Assembly: GCA_036320915.1 (NCBI GenBank)
Contig: JAXBDG010000028.1
Span: 47,742-111,741, forward strand
Length of the DNA stretch: 64,000 bases
Reading direction: 5' to 3'
DNA from: Linnemannia elongata
Taxonomy: Eukaryota; Mortierellomycota; Mortierellomycetes; Mortierellales; Mortierellaceae
Under the pieces are notes generated by a model. That model had not been told where the DNA came from, searched no databases, and was given only the letters and a program-made list of their open reading frames with translations. This document shows, one piece after another, positions 54,572 through 64,000 of this stretch; position 1 is the first letter of the stretch, and every line of letters begins with the position of its first letter. The translations under genes were made by a program, and so were the position numbers.

Positions 54572-56120
54572 GGGGTTGAATAAACTGAAAAATGAAAGAG
54601 AGAGATGGCAAGGGCGGGCAGAATGAAAAGAAAACAAGAGAAAAGAAAGACGTGGAAAGAAAGAAAAAAGAATGCGAGGGATAAAACAAAGGAAGTGGTG
54701 ACGAAGGCGATGAAGGCGTAAGAATGGTGGCAAAGGAAAAGAACGGGAGGTGTGAGAATGGTGGCAAAGGCGCTGAAGAAAAGGTGGGAGCGTAGTGAAG
54801 AAAGGAATAGTAAAAGTATAAAGTCAAAAAAATGGGGGTATGGGGGAGACTATGCATCATGAAATATAACGGTGACATCATTATTAAGTGTCACATGACG
54901 TTAGAAAGGAGATATTTTGGGGGGGGCCTTTCCGTGCTTTCTTTCCATCATAGAGCGGTAAGACTGCGGGAATCCCCACTTTCCAATCCGGCCATCGCCA
55001 GCACGTACACCTGTCAGAGTATCCACTCTGATAGTCACATGACACGACATAGGAACGCCACCAACATTTTAGATCTTCTCTGCTGACAAATCAAGAGGTC
55101 TTCTCCTAAGAAACCTCTAGAAACCGCCACGGTTACTAGCTAGGCTCCTTACACATAAACAACCACAGTCTGTGCCTAGTGTAGCCCTCAGTTCATAACT
55201 CGCTCTTTTTATTAAACAAGTACCTTCATACAACCAGATCATATCTAGTCGCCTGAAGCCACCTTGTTGCAAACATAACCTAGGACTCCTAATCGAATCG
55301 AATATTTCGAGTTCGATTCAATTCGAATGAAGTTGAAATATGGTGGATTCGATTCGATTTTAACACTCCCCTACTCGATTCCATCCAAATGGTCCGAATG
55401 CTTCGAGAGATGCCCTTAATTTCTGGTCAATCGAATTGTATTCAAACCATTTGATCAATTGATTCGAATGATTCGATTCGATACGGTTCGAATGGTTCGA
55501 GTGATTCGATTCGAATACGGGTCGAATGATTCGTATCGGACATGGTTACACAAAGAGTAATTTAGCTTCCCTCTTTACTTGTCCTTTGCATCCCTCCTTC
55601 GTTCTTTCCCTCATGCCCTCTACATAAACACAAGGTTTTGATGTATGAGCGACAAACAAACAAAAGACAAATAGAATGAAAGTTGGGAATTTGGCGTTGA
55701 GAACCTCAACAAACAGATTTTTCACGTCATGGTAAAAAAGGTCACCTCGTCCTTCTTATTTCCTTGATCTCTCACTCACTTTTCTTTGCTCGTCTGATTC
55801 AATGTCCTTCTTTCGCCTATTCCTTACCCCGCCCTCAGACATATATCATTTCTTCGCCCCACCTCGCTCTCATTAGCATCGCAATAGTTGCAGTTCCGCG
55901 TCCTCACGTCCTCATTTTAGGTGGCACGCGTAGTGGTCTCCTGAGTGGCTTACTAAATTTGCAACATAATTTACCCCATCCTTGACTTTGCAGTCACTGT
56001 CAAGCCCCTCGATACAAGAAGTAGGCCTCTAAAGCTCTCCAGCCTTCTCCGCTCATACAGTTTATTCAACTACTTCAACAAACCCTCCCCCTAATCCAGA
56101 CGAGTGGACCGACTACAATT
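54572..56120. other. Intergenic, duplicate of 6587-8135, with TTCGAAT tract
   Basis: This repeats the CRN upstream flank, the TTCGAAT-rich tract (55285-55540) and the pyrimidine-rich stretch before the Harbinger-like gene. No gene is seen. Confidence 0.6.
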
Positions 56121-57051
56121 ATGGTGGAGTCACCTGTAACCCCATTATTGAGTGCCACATCACTGAAGCAACAGAAGCTCTTTGCGCAGCTGATGGTCGC
56201 AGGTAAGCATATTATTCACCCGACGTTGATAATCAATGAAAAGAAAGGGACAATGCATTTCGTTCATCTTCTGTCACACTCTTCAAATCCTCCATAGACA
56301 CACAACTGTCCTGAGGGTAACTAAACAACAGCAGCTACACCCATGCGCTTGTGTGATTATCAACTCTTCAGGCAAAGAGAGAGTTTCTCGGTTTGTAAGT
56401 CTTGGTGTTGTTCTACACCTTCTGGACTGGCCGAACCTTCTTAAGGAATCGAATATCCTATTTGATATACCTCTATCGTCCCCCTCTACCCTCTTCAATC
56501 ACATACTTGTCGACATCCACCGGCGCTGGAAGCATCTGCTTCTCTGGGACCATGTCCGTCTGACCCTGGAGTTGTTGGTCGGGCGCATGGATAACGTGCT
56601 ACTGAAAGGCGGGTTCCTACAAGCGACCTTTGCCTTCATCGATGGGACCTGCTTGAGAATATTCCACCCGGAGTGAATCAGCGGGATTTTTACAGCGATC
56701 ACAAGCGGATGCATTGCTTGAAGTATCAAACAATCTCGGCACCCGTTGACATCATAGTTCATCTAGGCGATCCTTTCGCTGGTCGGGCACAACGACGCTG
56801 TTATACTCATCAGGTCAAACATTCGCTAACTCTCTAAGCATGCCCGCTGTCCTGCTGGCAGACAGTTGGTCGTGTATGGCGACGAGGGCTACGGTCAGTC
56901 GCCCGAGTTTCAAGCACCTTTCAGAGGCTATATCCTATCCCCTGAACAAGAAACTCGGTATGTGACCATGCGCCGTCACCATCTCTCGGCCGAATTGGCA
57001 TTTGGCTTTGTCTCAATAACTTTAGCCTACCTAACTATTACCAAATGTTGA
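56121..57051 (+). pseudogene. PIF/Harbinger-type transposase-derived gene, broken (right copy)
   Basis: This is the duplicate of 8136-9066 with the same exon start, the same FIDGT, NQRDFYSDHKR, GDPFAGR and YGDEGYG blocks, and the same frameshifts. Confidence 0.6.
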
Positions 57052-57306
57052 GACTTCGTCTCTTCCCTGTTGATCACTACTACCCGGTCGCTGTCCTTTC
57101 TGCAACCTTTTGCGATACTTTAGTATGGATAGCATCACGCAGAGTTACTCTGGAAAAGTGCTACCAGGGCCCGAGGCTTACTTCACCCCAAGAGCTTTAT
57201 AAAGTGCGACTCGAGTTGTCTATAATGAGCCTGCCTATTTTGATCATATATAAAACACATGTGGCAACCATCCCTCGATCTGACTTCAGAATTTGAAACT
57301 CGGACG

Positions 57307-57344
<38 letters not shown>
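57307..57344 (+). repeat. Poly-A tract, 38 A
   Basis: This is the duplicate of 9323-9361, one base shorter. Confidence 0.9.
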
Positions 57345-57346
<2 letters not shown>

Positions 57347-57428
57347 TCGTGGCCAATGGAAAACCCTACTTTGTTACAGCTGCCAGTAGAAATGGGCTTG
57401 AGAATTAAGCAAGGACAGAGTGTGGCGA

Positions 57429-58736
57429 CTAGGTGAAAGGCATATTTAATCTATTGGTATTCTCCAGCGTCGTGATCCTGTTGTCAAGGTCGCGTGTCTT
57501 CTTTCTGGTGTCTAAGACGTCAAGGTCAATCTGATTAAACTGGCCTTGCACCAGCGTGACCCGAGTTTGCACCAGAGTTAGCTGTTCTTGTACAGATTGG
57601 CTAGACTGAACGTTACGCCTTTTGAACGTCCGGAGATCGTCGTCAATGTTGTTTACCGAGTTTTGGGTTGATTGCCTGACTTGAATCATGTCCATTCTGA
57701 GTTGCCGGTTCTGCTCCTCGAGCTTTTCTACACGAGCAAGTAATGCTGATATCCTGTCAGTCTCAGCTGCCGTTGCACGCCTCTTGAACCTTGGTGTCGG
57801 GCGCGCAAAGCCTGATGAACCTTGAGCTTGGACAGGTGACAGTGGATCCATATCCGTGGACTCACTCGCTGATGAGTGGTGTTGTACTTGCATTGGTGGC
57901 CTCGATAGTGCTCTCAACTGAAAGGACTCTCTTTGACGAAGAATATCCGGCTGCATGATCGACGGTTCGCCAGTTCGCTGACTAGGGCCGGGACGCGCGT
58001 CGGAGATCCGATGAATTGGTGTAGGAGTCGATTCTGAAGGAACGACAGGGGGCGGCCGTGAGTCGGAGCCATCGTCGGCGTCATCGTCGGCATCTTCGTC
58101 GGTATCATTTGTGATCCTTACTCCAGGATCCTCGTCCGCCTCGTCTATTACTTGCGACGCTCGCTTCTTTCCGGTCAAGGTACCAAGCATGGCGTCCATA
58201 ACCTGTTGCTCGACAGCCTGGGCCTCCGATACCTGCTGCTTCTTCACCTCGCTCTTCGCCGCCTGCTGTCGATTCTCGCGATCCCGTAACTCTCTGTCAC
58301 TCTCGACCAGGCTCTGTGCCATATCCGACATCCGCGTATCTGTCCATGTGAATCCCGTCGCCATTACGAGAAAATCACTCAGTGCTTTTCGCTCTTTGAT
58401 GATTCTCTCATAGAGCGATACCAGAGCTAGAGGCGTCACACCTCGTAGGGATGGCTCGATTGATCCAAGTTCTGCTGCCAATTCTTTAAACGAAGCGCTG
58501 TCCTTCGTGAAGCCAAACTGATAGGCCTCATCTTGCAGGTGGGCCTTCTCTGGAATGCGATTATGAAGAAAAAGCACCGCCTTGAAGATGTTCTCACAGT
58601 TTGTGCAAGAGTTGTTCAACTGCAGGGAGCGAAACGGTCCGTTCGAGGAGACTTCTCGACTGGCGGCATTGTAGGTATCACTGGCAGCTATGAACACAGA
58701 GAAGAACGTGGCAAGAATAAATACGATGAAAGACAT
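57429..58736 (-). CDS. Hypothetical coiled-coil protein, up to 435 aa
   Basis: A continuous frame starts at ATG 58736. Its first 18 residues (MSFIVFILATFFSVFIAA) look like a signal peptide but could equally be translated intron (see 58753-58953). A conserved-looking globular part follows (SCTNCENIFKAVLFLHNR, DEAYQFGF, LAALGSIEP-like region), then a charged helix rich in Arg/Glu/Gln (about 155-185), an acidic Asp run (about 213-222), a Ser/Pro linker, a basic patch (FKRRATAAE, near 324) and a C-terminal coiled coil (about 330-430, LLARVEKLEEQNRQLRMDM). The acidic, basic and coiled-coil layout suggests an intracellular DNA- or protein-binding role, but that is inference. The left copy is split by one extra T. 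Confidence 0.6.
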   Translation of the reverse strand: MSFIVFILATFFSVFIAASDTYNAASREVSSNGPFRSLQLNNSCTNCENIFKAVLFLHNRIPEKAHLQDEAYQFGFTKDSASFKELAAELGSIEPSLRGVTPLALVSLYERIIKERKALSDFLVMATGFTWTDTRMSDMAQSLVESDRELRDRENRQQAAKSEVKKQQVSEAQAVEQQVMDAMLGTLTGKKRASQVIDEADEDPGVRITNDTDEDADDDADDGSDSRPPPVVPSESTPTPIHRISDARPGPSQRTGEPSIMQPDILRQRESFQLRALSRPPMQVQHHSSASESTDMDPLSPVQAQGSSGFARPTPRFKRRATAAETDRISALLARVEKLEEQNRQLRMDMIQVRQSTQNSVNNIDDDLRTFKRRNVQSSQSVQEQLTLVQTRVTLVQGQFNQIDLDVLDTRKKTRDLDNRITTLENTNRLNMPFT

Positions 58737-58752
58737 TTTGGTTCAAGGCAAA

Positions 58753-58953
58753 TCATAGACTTGGCAAGAAATACGAACATGGCGTAACAGTTCTTCGCAT
58801 CAGTTCATCAGCATTCGGCGGGTCTTTGAAAACCTTGAGGTAGTGGTCGCGTTTTTGATACGCGGAGGCATTGGGCGAGAGCTCTAGCTTCCTCGATGGC
58901 TTAAAGTCCAGCACTCCACAGTACGTTGCATTACTCCGTGTTCTCGTGGTCAT
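58753..58953 (-). CDS. Candidate first exon of the coiled-coil gene (right copy)
   Basis: This is the duplicate of 10771-10971: ATG at 58953, MTTRTRSNATYC, KVFKDPPNADELMRR. The downstream frame begins 17 bases after this one ends, on the same strand. Confidence 0.35.
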   Translation of the reverse strand: MTTRTRSNATYCGVLDFKPSRKLELSPNASAYQKRDHYLKVFKDPPNADELMRRTVTPCSYFLPSL

Positions 58954-59072
58954 GATGGAGAGGAATGGTATTGAAATGAGCAAACGTCAACTATGAATAT
59001 GATCGTTTTTATCACGTGATTGCTACTCTCCTTCCATATTGAGGTGCATTATGCGCCCTTGTTGAGCGTGAT

Positions 59073-59190
59073 GAAAGGAGGCCAACGAGAGGATAAAGAG
59101 GCGGCCTGTGCGAAAAATACGTCAAAACTCATGTATTTTTAGCATGCAAACGAACCTATGAGGCCAAATTCGTTCGTTTGTAACCGTATA
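59073..59190. repeat. Dispersed upstream repeat (right copy)
   Basis: This is the duplicate of 11088-11210, with one A fewer in GCAAACGAAC. Confidence 0.7.
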
Positions 59191-59611
59191 CGCACGAGAA
59201 CTGAACCTGAGGATATTTTGTTTGTTGACGCCAAGCTTAAACTCGGATTCGTTCTCCGTCGAATGATAGGTACTACCCCTGGACAAATATTCTTCTACAT
59301 GGGTCTGTGAATTTCTGCCTCCTACGTTGTAGTGTACTGTAGAGGATGGCGAGTTCATATTTGTCACTGGTTTACTTTATTTATTATGTATTAGCGTGAT
59401 TCTCTGCTGAGGGAGCTTGTTGTGATTATTAAACGATCTGTCCCGAGAGTGTTAAATAGTGGAGAAAGTAGATAGGCGAAGAAAGAAGAAGATATAAAAG
59501 AAGCGACTTGAGTACCTTTGCTCTTGGATGCCCTGTAATAGCAGCAGATCAATATAGAGAGTCCCTTGTCGCGGTCAAGGCATCCGCGCCCTCATTGTCT
59601 TCATCAAGGTC

Positions 59612-59827
59612 CTAAGAATCGGGCATCAAAAACCATCCATCCTCATCGTTATAGTCCTCAACTTCGTCGTTCAAGTCAGGAAGGCCTTGTTCTCGTCGTC
59701 GTCGCTCCTCCTCCTTGTTATCCCATATCTCCGTTGCACAGAAGTATTCTCCGTCGTTATTTTCCTCCTCGTCGTCCTCCTCCTCGTCCTCCGTCGTTTG
59801 CTTTAGATGTTCTTGCCCTTGCTGCAC
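59612..59827 (-). CDS. Gln/Glu-rich hypothetical frame (right copy)
   Basis: It is open here for about 71 codons, with an acidic block (EDEEEDDEEENNDGE), a KEEERRRREQG stretch and a GWFLMPDS end, but it begins without an ATG inside a 65-bp repeat. It is therefore either a 3' exon of an upstream minus-strand gene or a remnant. No function is recognised. Confidence 0.35.
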   Translation of the reverse strand: MQQGQEHLKQTTEDEEEDDEEENNDGEYFCATEIWDNKEEERRRREQGLPDLNDEVEDYNDEDGWFLMPDS

Positions 59828-60280
59828 TTGTGGTGACAGCTGCTGTTGTTGTTCTCCGTCCTTCGCTCTAGCTGTTCTTTCCCTTGCTGCACTTGTGGTG
59901 ATTGCTGCTGTTGTTGATCTCCGTCGTTCAAAGTAATGACATCTTGTATACGACCCTTTCCCCGGTTTAGCGCCTAAACATGTTCCTGCAACTCCATGGT
60001 CTTCTTGTCGAGGTCGTAATCATTTAACGAATCTCGTGATCGTTCCACCTCATGTCCTTGAACTGGTAACTTGTGAAACGGAAAGCCATCCTTGAGATAT
60101 TGTAGTTTTCGGTTGGAGGGAAATGGTAGGTCGATGCGATCGAAGCGGAGGAGGCGAAGTGGCAAGGTGCATAACCCCAGCTTCGGAAGTCACTGACATC
60201 GGACTCTCCTCTTCAGCGACGGCGGGAGTGAGAACGACATCTTTGCGTGAGGCGCTGGAAGGGGGGTTTGTGAGAGAGGT

Positions 60281-60436
60281 TTATTGTTGATGATGATGGG
60301 GTTCGTGAAGTTGCTGTTGAAGTTTACTGTTCTCATCAGTGTGTGTATGGAAAGAGTCGAGGACGAGACCATGGATGAGTTGTGCGGTCAGGGTGACCAA
60401 GAGGACCAGGCGAATGAGCAGCGTGATGCAACGCAT
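60281..60436 (-). CDS. Small secreted-peptide candidate, 51 aa (right copy)
   Basis: This is the third identical copy of the frame at 12302-12457, with the same hydrophobic start and HEPHHHQQ end. The frame downstream of it is interrupted as in the 16-kb tandem copy. Confidence 0.4.
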   Translation of the reverse strand: MRCITLLIRLVLLVTLTAQLIHGLVLDSFHTHTDENSKLQQQLHEPHHHQQ

Positions 60437-62232
60437 TTTCCCTTGTGTTAATGTTCGGAATGAGTTGGAATGAGATGAGAAATGGGGATGAATGTGTGAA
60501 ATGGAGACGAAAGGGAGTGAGAGAGAAGGGGAAATGCTAAAGGGGATGGAGTGTAGATGAGAATGAGTGCAGTAGACCAAAAAAAAAAAAAAAAAGTTGA
60601 ACAATCTTCTCTTTTTTCACGTTGAGATTGTTCAGAGACGCGTTGCGGGTTCGAATAAAGGGAAAATCCTCTGCGGGTGGCAAAAAAAATTGAGTGCAAC
60701 CATCGACGTGGAACCTTTAGAAATCGAAACATGGCCGATCCACAACCCACCAACAAAAGCAAAACGAAAGGCTAAATCTCGATTAAAACATCTATCTGAA
60801 CAAAGTGAACGCGAATAAAAGTGTGAATTCGAGTCATATTCGAATCAAATCCAATATTCATCCATATTCATCTATCTATTCGATGCGAATGGATACGGAC
60901 ACCATCTGAGGTGGCTTTCCTCTCTGTAGGTATCAGATCCTTCGCGCTATGTCGGATAATCATGATTGTTGTTCTTGAAAGCGACTGTATTATCTTATTC
61001 ATATAGCTTCAGCTCCTCTTAGGTTACATTTTTGATATCTACTTCTTCCTCTTTTTCTTTTCTACCCCTTCTACACCCCTCCTATATCATTTTACCGTTT
61101 CCCTTCTATCTTTCCTCTACTTCCATGTTTTAAGTGTTGGTGCCATCATTCATGGCGTAGTAGTAGTTGGAGAATGGATTGGTTGTGCAAAGAAGTGTTG
61201 ATCCGTGCACTTGTGATCTGCTTTGCCCTTGGCGATTTGATATTGCAGTTGTTTTCCTTTGTAATAGGGACAGAGATGACCTTTCCCGCGTCACTTAAAG
61301 CATTTGGTAAGAGTCAGAGAAACGGAGAATGAAGAGAAAGTGGTCACGGTCTGTTAGTGGGATAAAGTGGAAGAAAAAGTAACTTTCTTAGTAGACCATT
61401 GACTTGTCGAGTTGATGATTTTGGATTGCCTCTATTTTCCAAAAGTGGCAGAAGAGCGAGATGGACACATATTCGGGTGATATGTTGTTTTGAAGAAGGG
61501 GGAAGGGGATACAAAGGCAGATATAAAAGAAGGAACGGCCGCACAATGGACGAGAACAACTACAAGTAGGAGAAATAGCCTTTTTTTATGTATCAATAGG
61601 TGAGACATGAACTTATAAAGGAGACTTGAAAGGAAGATTTGAGATACTTTGATACTTCTTCCTCTCTTCAATCCTTTTTTCTGTTTTTGCTTTTATTCTT
61701 CTTCGTTCTGCTGATAGCCAGTTTGATACCTTGCTGTCATATGGTGTAGTAATTCGACATGTATGCCACCGTAATGAGAAATGTTTGTTATTTTTGTGCT
61801 TTACTTTGACACCACGTCCAATGCAGTACAACGATAGTACAATTCAGTGGTAGAGAGCAAAATTCAGTTAACCAAAGAAAAGCAAACGAATGTTCTTGAA
61901 GCGCAAAGACGGAGAATACGCTCGAGTCAACCAACGGCTGACTAATTGTTCAGTGATTGTTGATAGCGCTGTCGATTTCCTTCACAGTAGCAACGGAGGT
62001 GACTTTTTGGTCATCGGCAATTGTTTCCCAGACACCTGGAGCACTTGGAATGGGAAGGAGAAAAGGTACTATTCTAGGTCAATAGAGTAGAGATGCCAGA
62101 GCTGTAAGCTCGTCTTTTGTCGCTGTAAGAGATTCGAAATTGCCACGTTAAGCACAACTCTCAAGTGGTCGAAGTCAGGTATGGTCCAGTAAAATTTTAT
62201 TTTCACGTCCTCTATAAGAATTCAAGAGTCGA
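60437..62232. other. Intergenic, duplicate of 12458-14255
   Basis: This is the same non-coding sequence and CRN 3' region. Homopolymer lengths here agree with the 16.0-17.3 kb tandem copy more than with the 12.4-13.5 kb one. Confidence 0.6.
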
Positions 62233-64000
62233 TCACTTCGTGCCAGCATTTTGTTGCACTGGGATCTGCAATCCAGGTGATTTGCCACCAGCTGCTGACT
62301 CCAGATCGATCTTCAGCACATACTGCCTCACACGTTGTATATCAGCAGGGACGGTACGGTAAACCTTCCCCTCAGAGGTCAAGTAGTCCTGCTTCTCGAA
62401 ATCGGCATACACATGACCTGGGACGACAAAAATAAGCCGAGGCTCGTCATGAGGAAGAATCCAGCGAGCTTGAATGAGGTTGTCGATAAGCTTTGAGAGC
62501 GGCAGTCCTTTGATGGGGTGGTTCTTGGATACCGTGACTTGGAATAAGTCTCTGGGGGCGAGCAGCAGATCGACACAGGCATAGTTGCAAATCTTTGGTA
62601 TGCATAGTGTGCCTGCCGTGACCGGGGTAATCGTGTTGAAATGCGTTACCTCTGGATTCCGCGGGATTTCCAAACGAGCAGACTGCCCAGTCTCGAGATC
62701 CTTGAGCTCAAAGATGTGGCCGCCCTCTCGGAAGGTACGGAGGACATATGCTTCGAACATAATACCGCTAGCGCTTCCGTTGGGATCCATGACGAGCTTC
62801 TTCAACATTCCTGACTCAGTAAAGCGGCAACCTTCTCAGCGACGTATGTTGAAGCCCATTCCAATCGAAAGGTGTCATGATCATCCATGGGCCAACGGTG
62901 AATCAGACGGCTGCTGAAGTCCAGCGTGTCTCTCCCTTGCGAGAAGTATTGCATCAACATCACCGGGTCTTTGACTCTGTCGAGGGCTTGTTCTAGACGC
63001 TCACATGCCATGACCTTGGCACGCTCAAGGTCATTAGGACGTAGGCTTAAGTTCTAGCGATGAATTAGATCAAGGCGTAATAGAGCTGTGATTAAAATAG
63101 AAAACAGGCTGTCTGCGCATTGAATATCTCCAAAAGTAAAAGCTATTCTCAAAGAAAAGCGTTGTGGTTTGGGCCTATAAGATACCTGCATCGGCCTTTC
63201 TAGGACATATCTCGGCACGCCGCCTATCTTTGAGTAGAGTTCTTCACCGCTTCCAAAGGAACCACCTCGAAGCCGACGACACTGATCCTGCACTTCTTCA
63301 ACTCTTCCAGACTCCATGGGGCCATATAGTAACGCCATGCTACCCTTTTGTCGACGTCCTGATATTGGTGGGCTTCGGAAAATAGGGTCTTTGGCGAAGC
63401 TGAAATGACGGTCTTGGCTCGACCGAGTACTGGATCAGGAGTGCTGTCGACAAAATACCATGTGTCGGGTAGACTGAGAAAGGGTTTAAAAGCCTCGATA
63501 TTGCCGGATCGAACAGTAGAGCGCCCTCCAAAACGTAGCATTCCGCGCTCCGTTTGGTGTGGAAAACGATATCGGAGGGTTGTCATTGTCACTCTCGGCA
63601 AGAAGTCGGATGGCGAAGTACACTAGAAGGCCGATTTGCCTATCCCAGATGTACCGTAACAATGACATGCTTTTTCAACTCGTTCCCAGTATACGGTGTA
63701 TTGTTCTCAAACGTCCCGAGGATTGTGTCGTAAAGATCTTTGTACGCCTCTCTGACATAGATATCGTTTGTATCGACGACTGGAAGTAAGATGCCGCGAG
63801 GAGCCGATATCTTGTCCATGTCTTTGATGTTGGCGCCGTGCAACTCGAGGGCAGTGCGAGACAGTGAGCTAAAAATGTCATCTCCAGCAATATCCTGACC
63901 AATGGAAGCAAGCAATGAGACCCTCTCTTTCCTGCTTAGACGAGAGAGGTAAACTTGGTCATCCACCACAGCCTTCTCAGTGAGACCAGCCTCTTCAATT
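62233..64000 (-). pseudogene. CRN copy 8, cut by the window end
   Basis: This is the duplicate of copy 2 (14256-16023), carrying the same mosaic exon 3 start, the same Walker A frameshift (near 63653) and the same 13-base exon 4 gap (near 62808). The window stops at the base where copy 2 meets its tandem junction, so it cannot be told whether exons 1-2 follow. Confidence 0.8.

Larger units (their letters stand above)
48024..64000 (+). repeat. Right copy of the >=16-kb direct duplication
   Basis: This is the partner of 1-16023. It has the same order: F-box/LRR pseudogene, gene fragment, CRN, Harbinger-like gene, coiled-coil gene, secreted-peptide candidate, second CRN. Several genes broken in the left copy are open here (coiled-coil gene 57429-58736, F-box tail 49128-49673) and at least one gene open on the left is broken here (exon 51158-51050 lacks one T). 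The intact state is therefore split between the copies, as expected from independent homopolymer miscalls. The last bases of the window coincide with the point where the left copy enters its internal tandem duplication. Confidence 0.95.

Noticed and set aside
1..64000. CRISPR arrays, rRNA and tRNA genes
   Set aside because: No regularly spaced repeats with unique spacers and no structural RNA gene were recognised. The genome is eukaryotic.

Overview
The window looks like nuclear DNA of an early-diverging fungus, most likely Mortierellomycota (Mortierella or Linnemannia type). The evidence is short GT-AG introns of about 70-130 nt in nearly every gene, Crinkler (CRN) effectors with a ubiquitin-like header, F-box/leucine-rich proteins, tandem FAD monooxygenases of a kind I associate with Mortierella, and Crypton, Harbinger-like and Helitron-like elements. 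There is no operon, prokaryotic or organellar signal. The genus is inference.

Layout. The first 16 kb (1-16023) recurs as a direct copy at 48024-64000, about 48 kb away. Each copy holds a nonsense-damaged F-box/LRR gene, a minus-strand gene fragment, a CRN gene, a TTCGAAT-rich tract, a decayed Harbinger-type DDE transposase gene, a coiled-coil protein of unknown function, a small secreted-peptide candidate and the 3' two thirds of a second CRN. The last 3.85 kb of the left copy is tandemly repeated (12172-16023 and 16024-19860). A 3.64-kb unit follows, also in tandem (19914-23552 and 23553-27195). It carries a CRN 5' part and a segment with a TC-type start and two successive Helitron-like 3' ends. 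At 27027-27450 there is a fold-back region with several hairpins. A CRN gene in the opposite orientation comes next (27618-30071), then a Crypton with a three-exon tyrosine recombinase (31102-33737), then three tandem minus-strand FAD monooxygenase genes (34280-41469; the first is truncated next to the Crypton). A sixth, divergent CRN (43142-45566) leads into the right-hand 16-kb copy.

Function. The dominant theme is a dispersed, recombining array of eight CRN copies or pieces. The architecture is Ubl-like header, P-loop NTPase, then restriction-endonuclease-like domain, in four exons, one of which is only 30 nt. Only the copy at 4150-6586 reads through as a complete 687-residue protein here. 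CRN copies share sharp outer boundaries in different flanks, are mosaics of one another, and sit among mobile elements. This fits the published idea that these effectors derive from transposon-like nuclease systems. The three monooxygenases share an unusual gene structure with an 11-nt microexon that encodes part of the conserved GDACHK flavin motif.

Caution on sequence quality. The unique parts of the two 16-kb copies differ, where I compared them, almost only in homopolymer length. The CRN copies carry many one-base deletions located exactly at columns where paralogues differ. Both patterns are typical of long-read consensus error in multi-copy DNA. Many frameshifts reported here may therefore be artefacts, and the 48-kb duplication itself could be an assembly or haplotype artefact.
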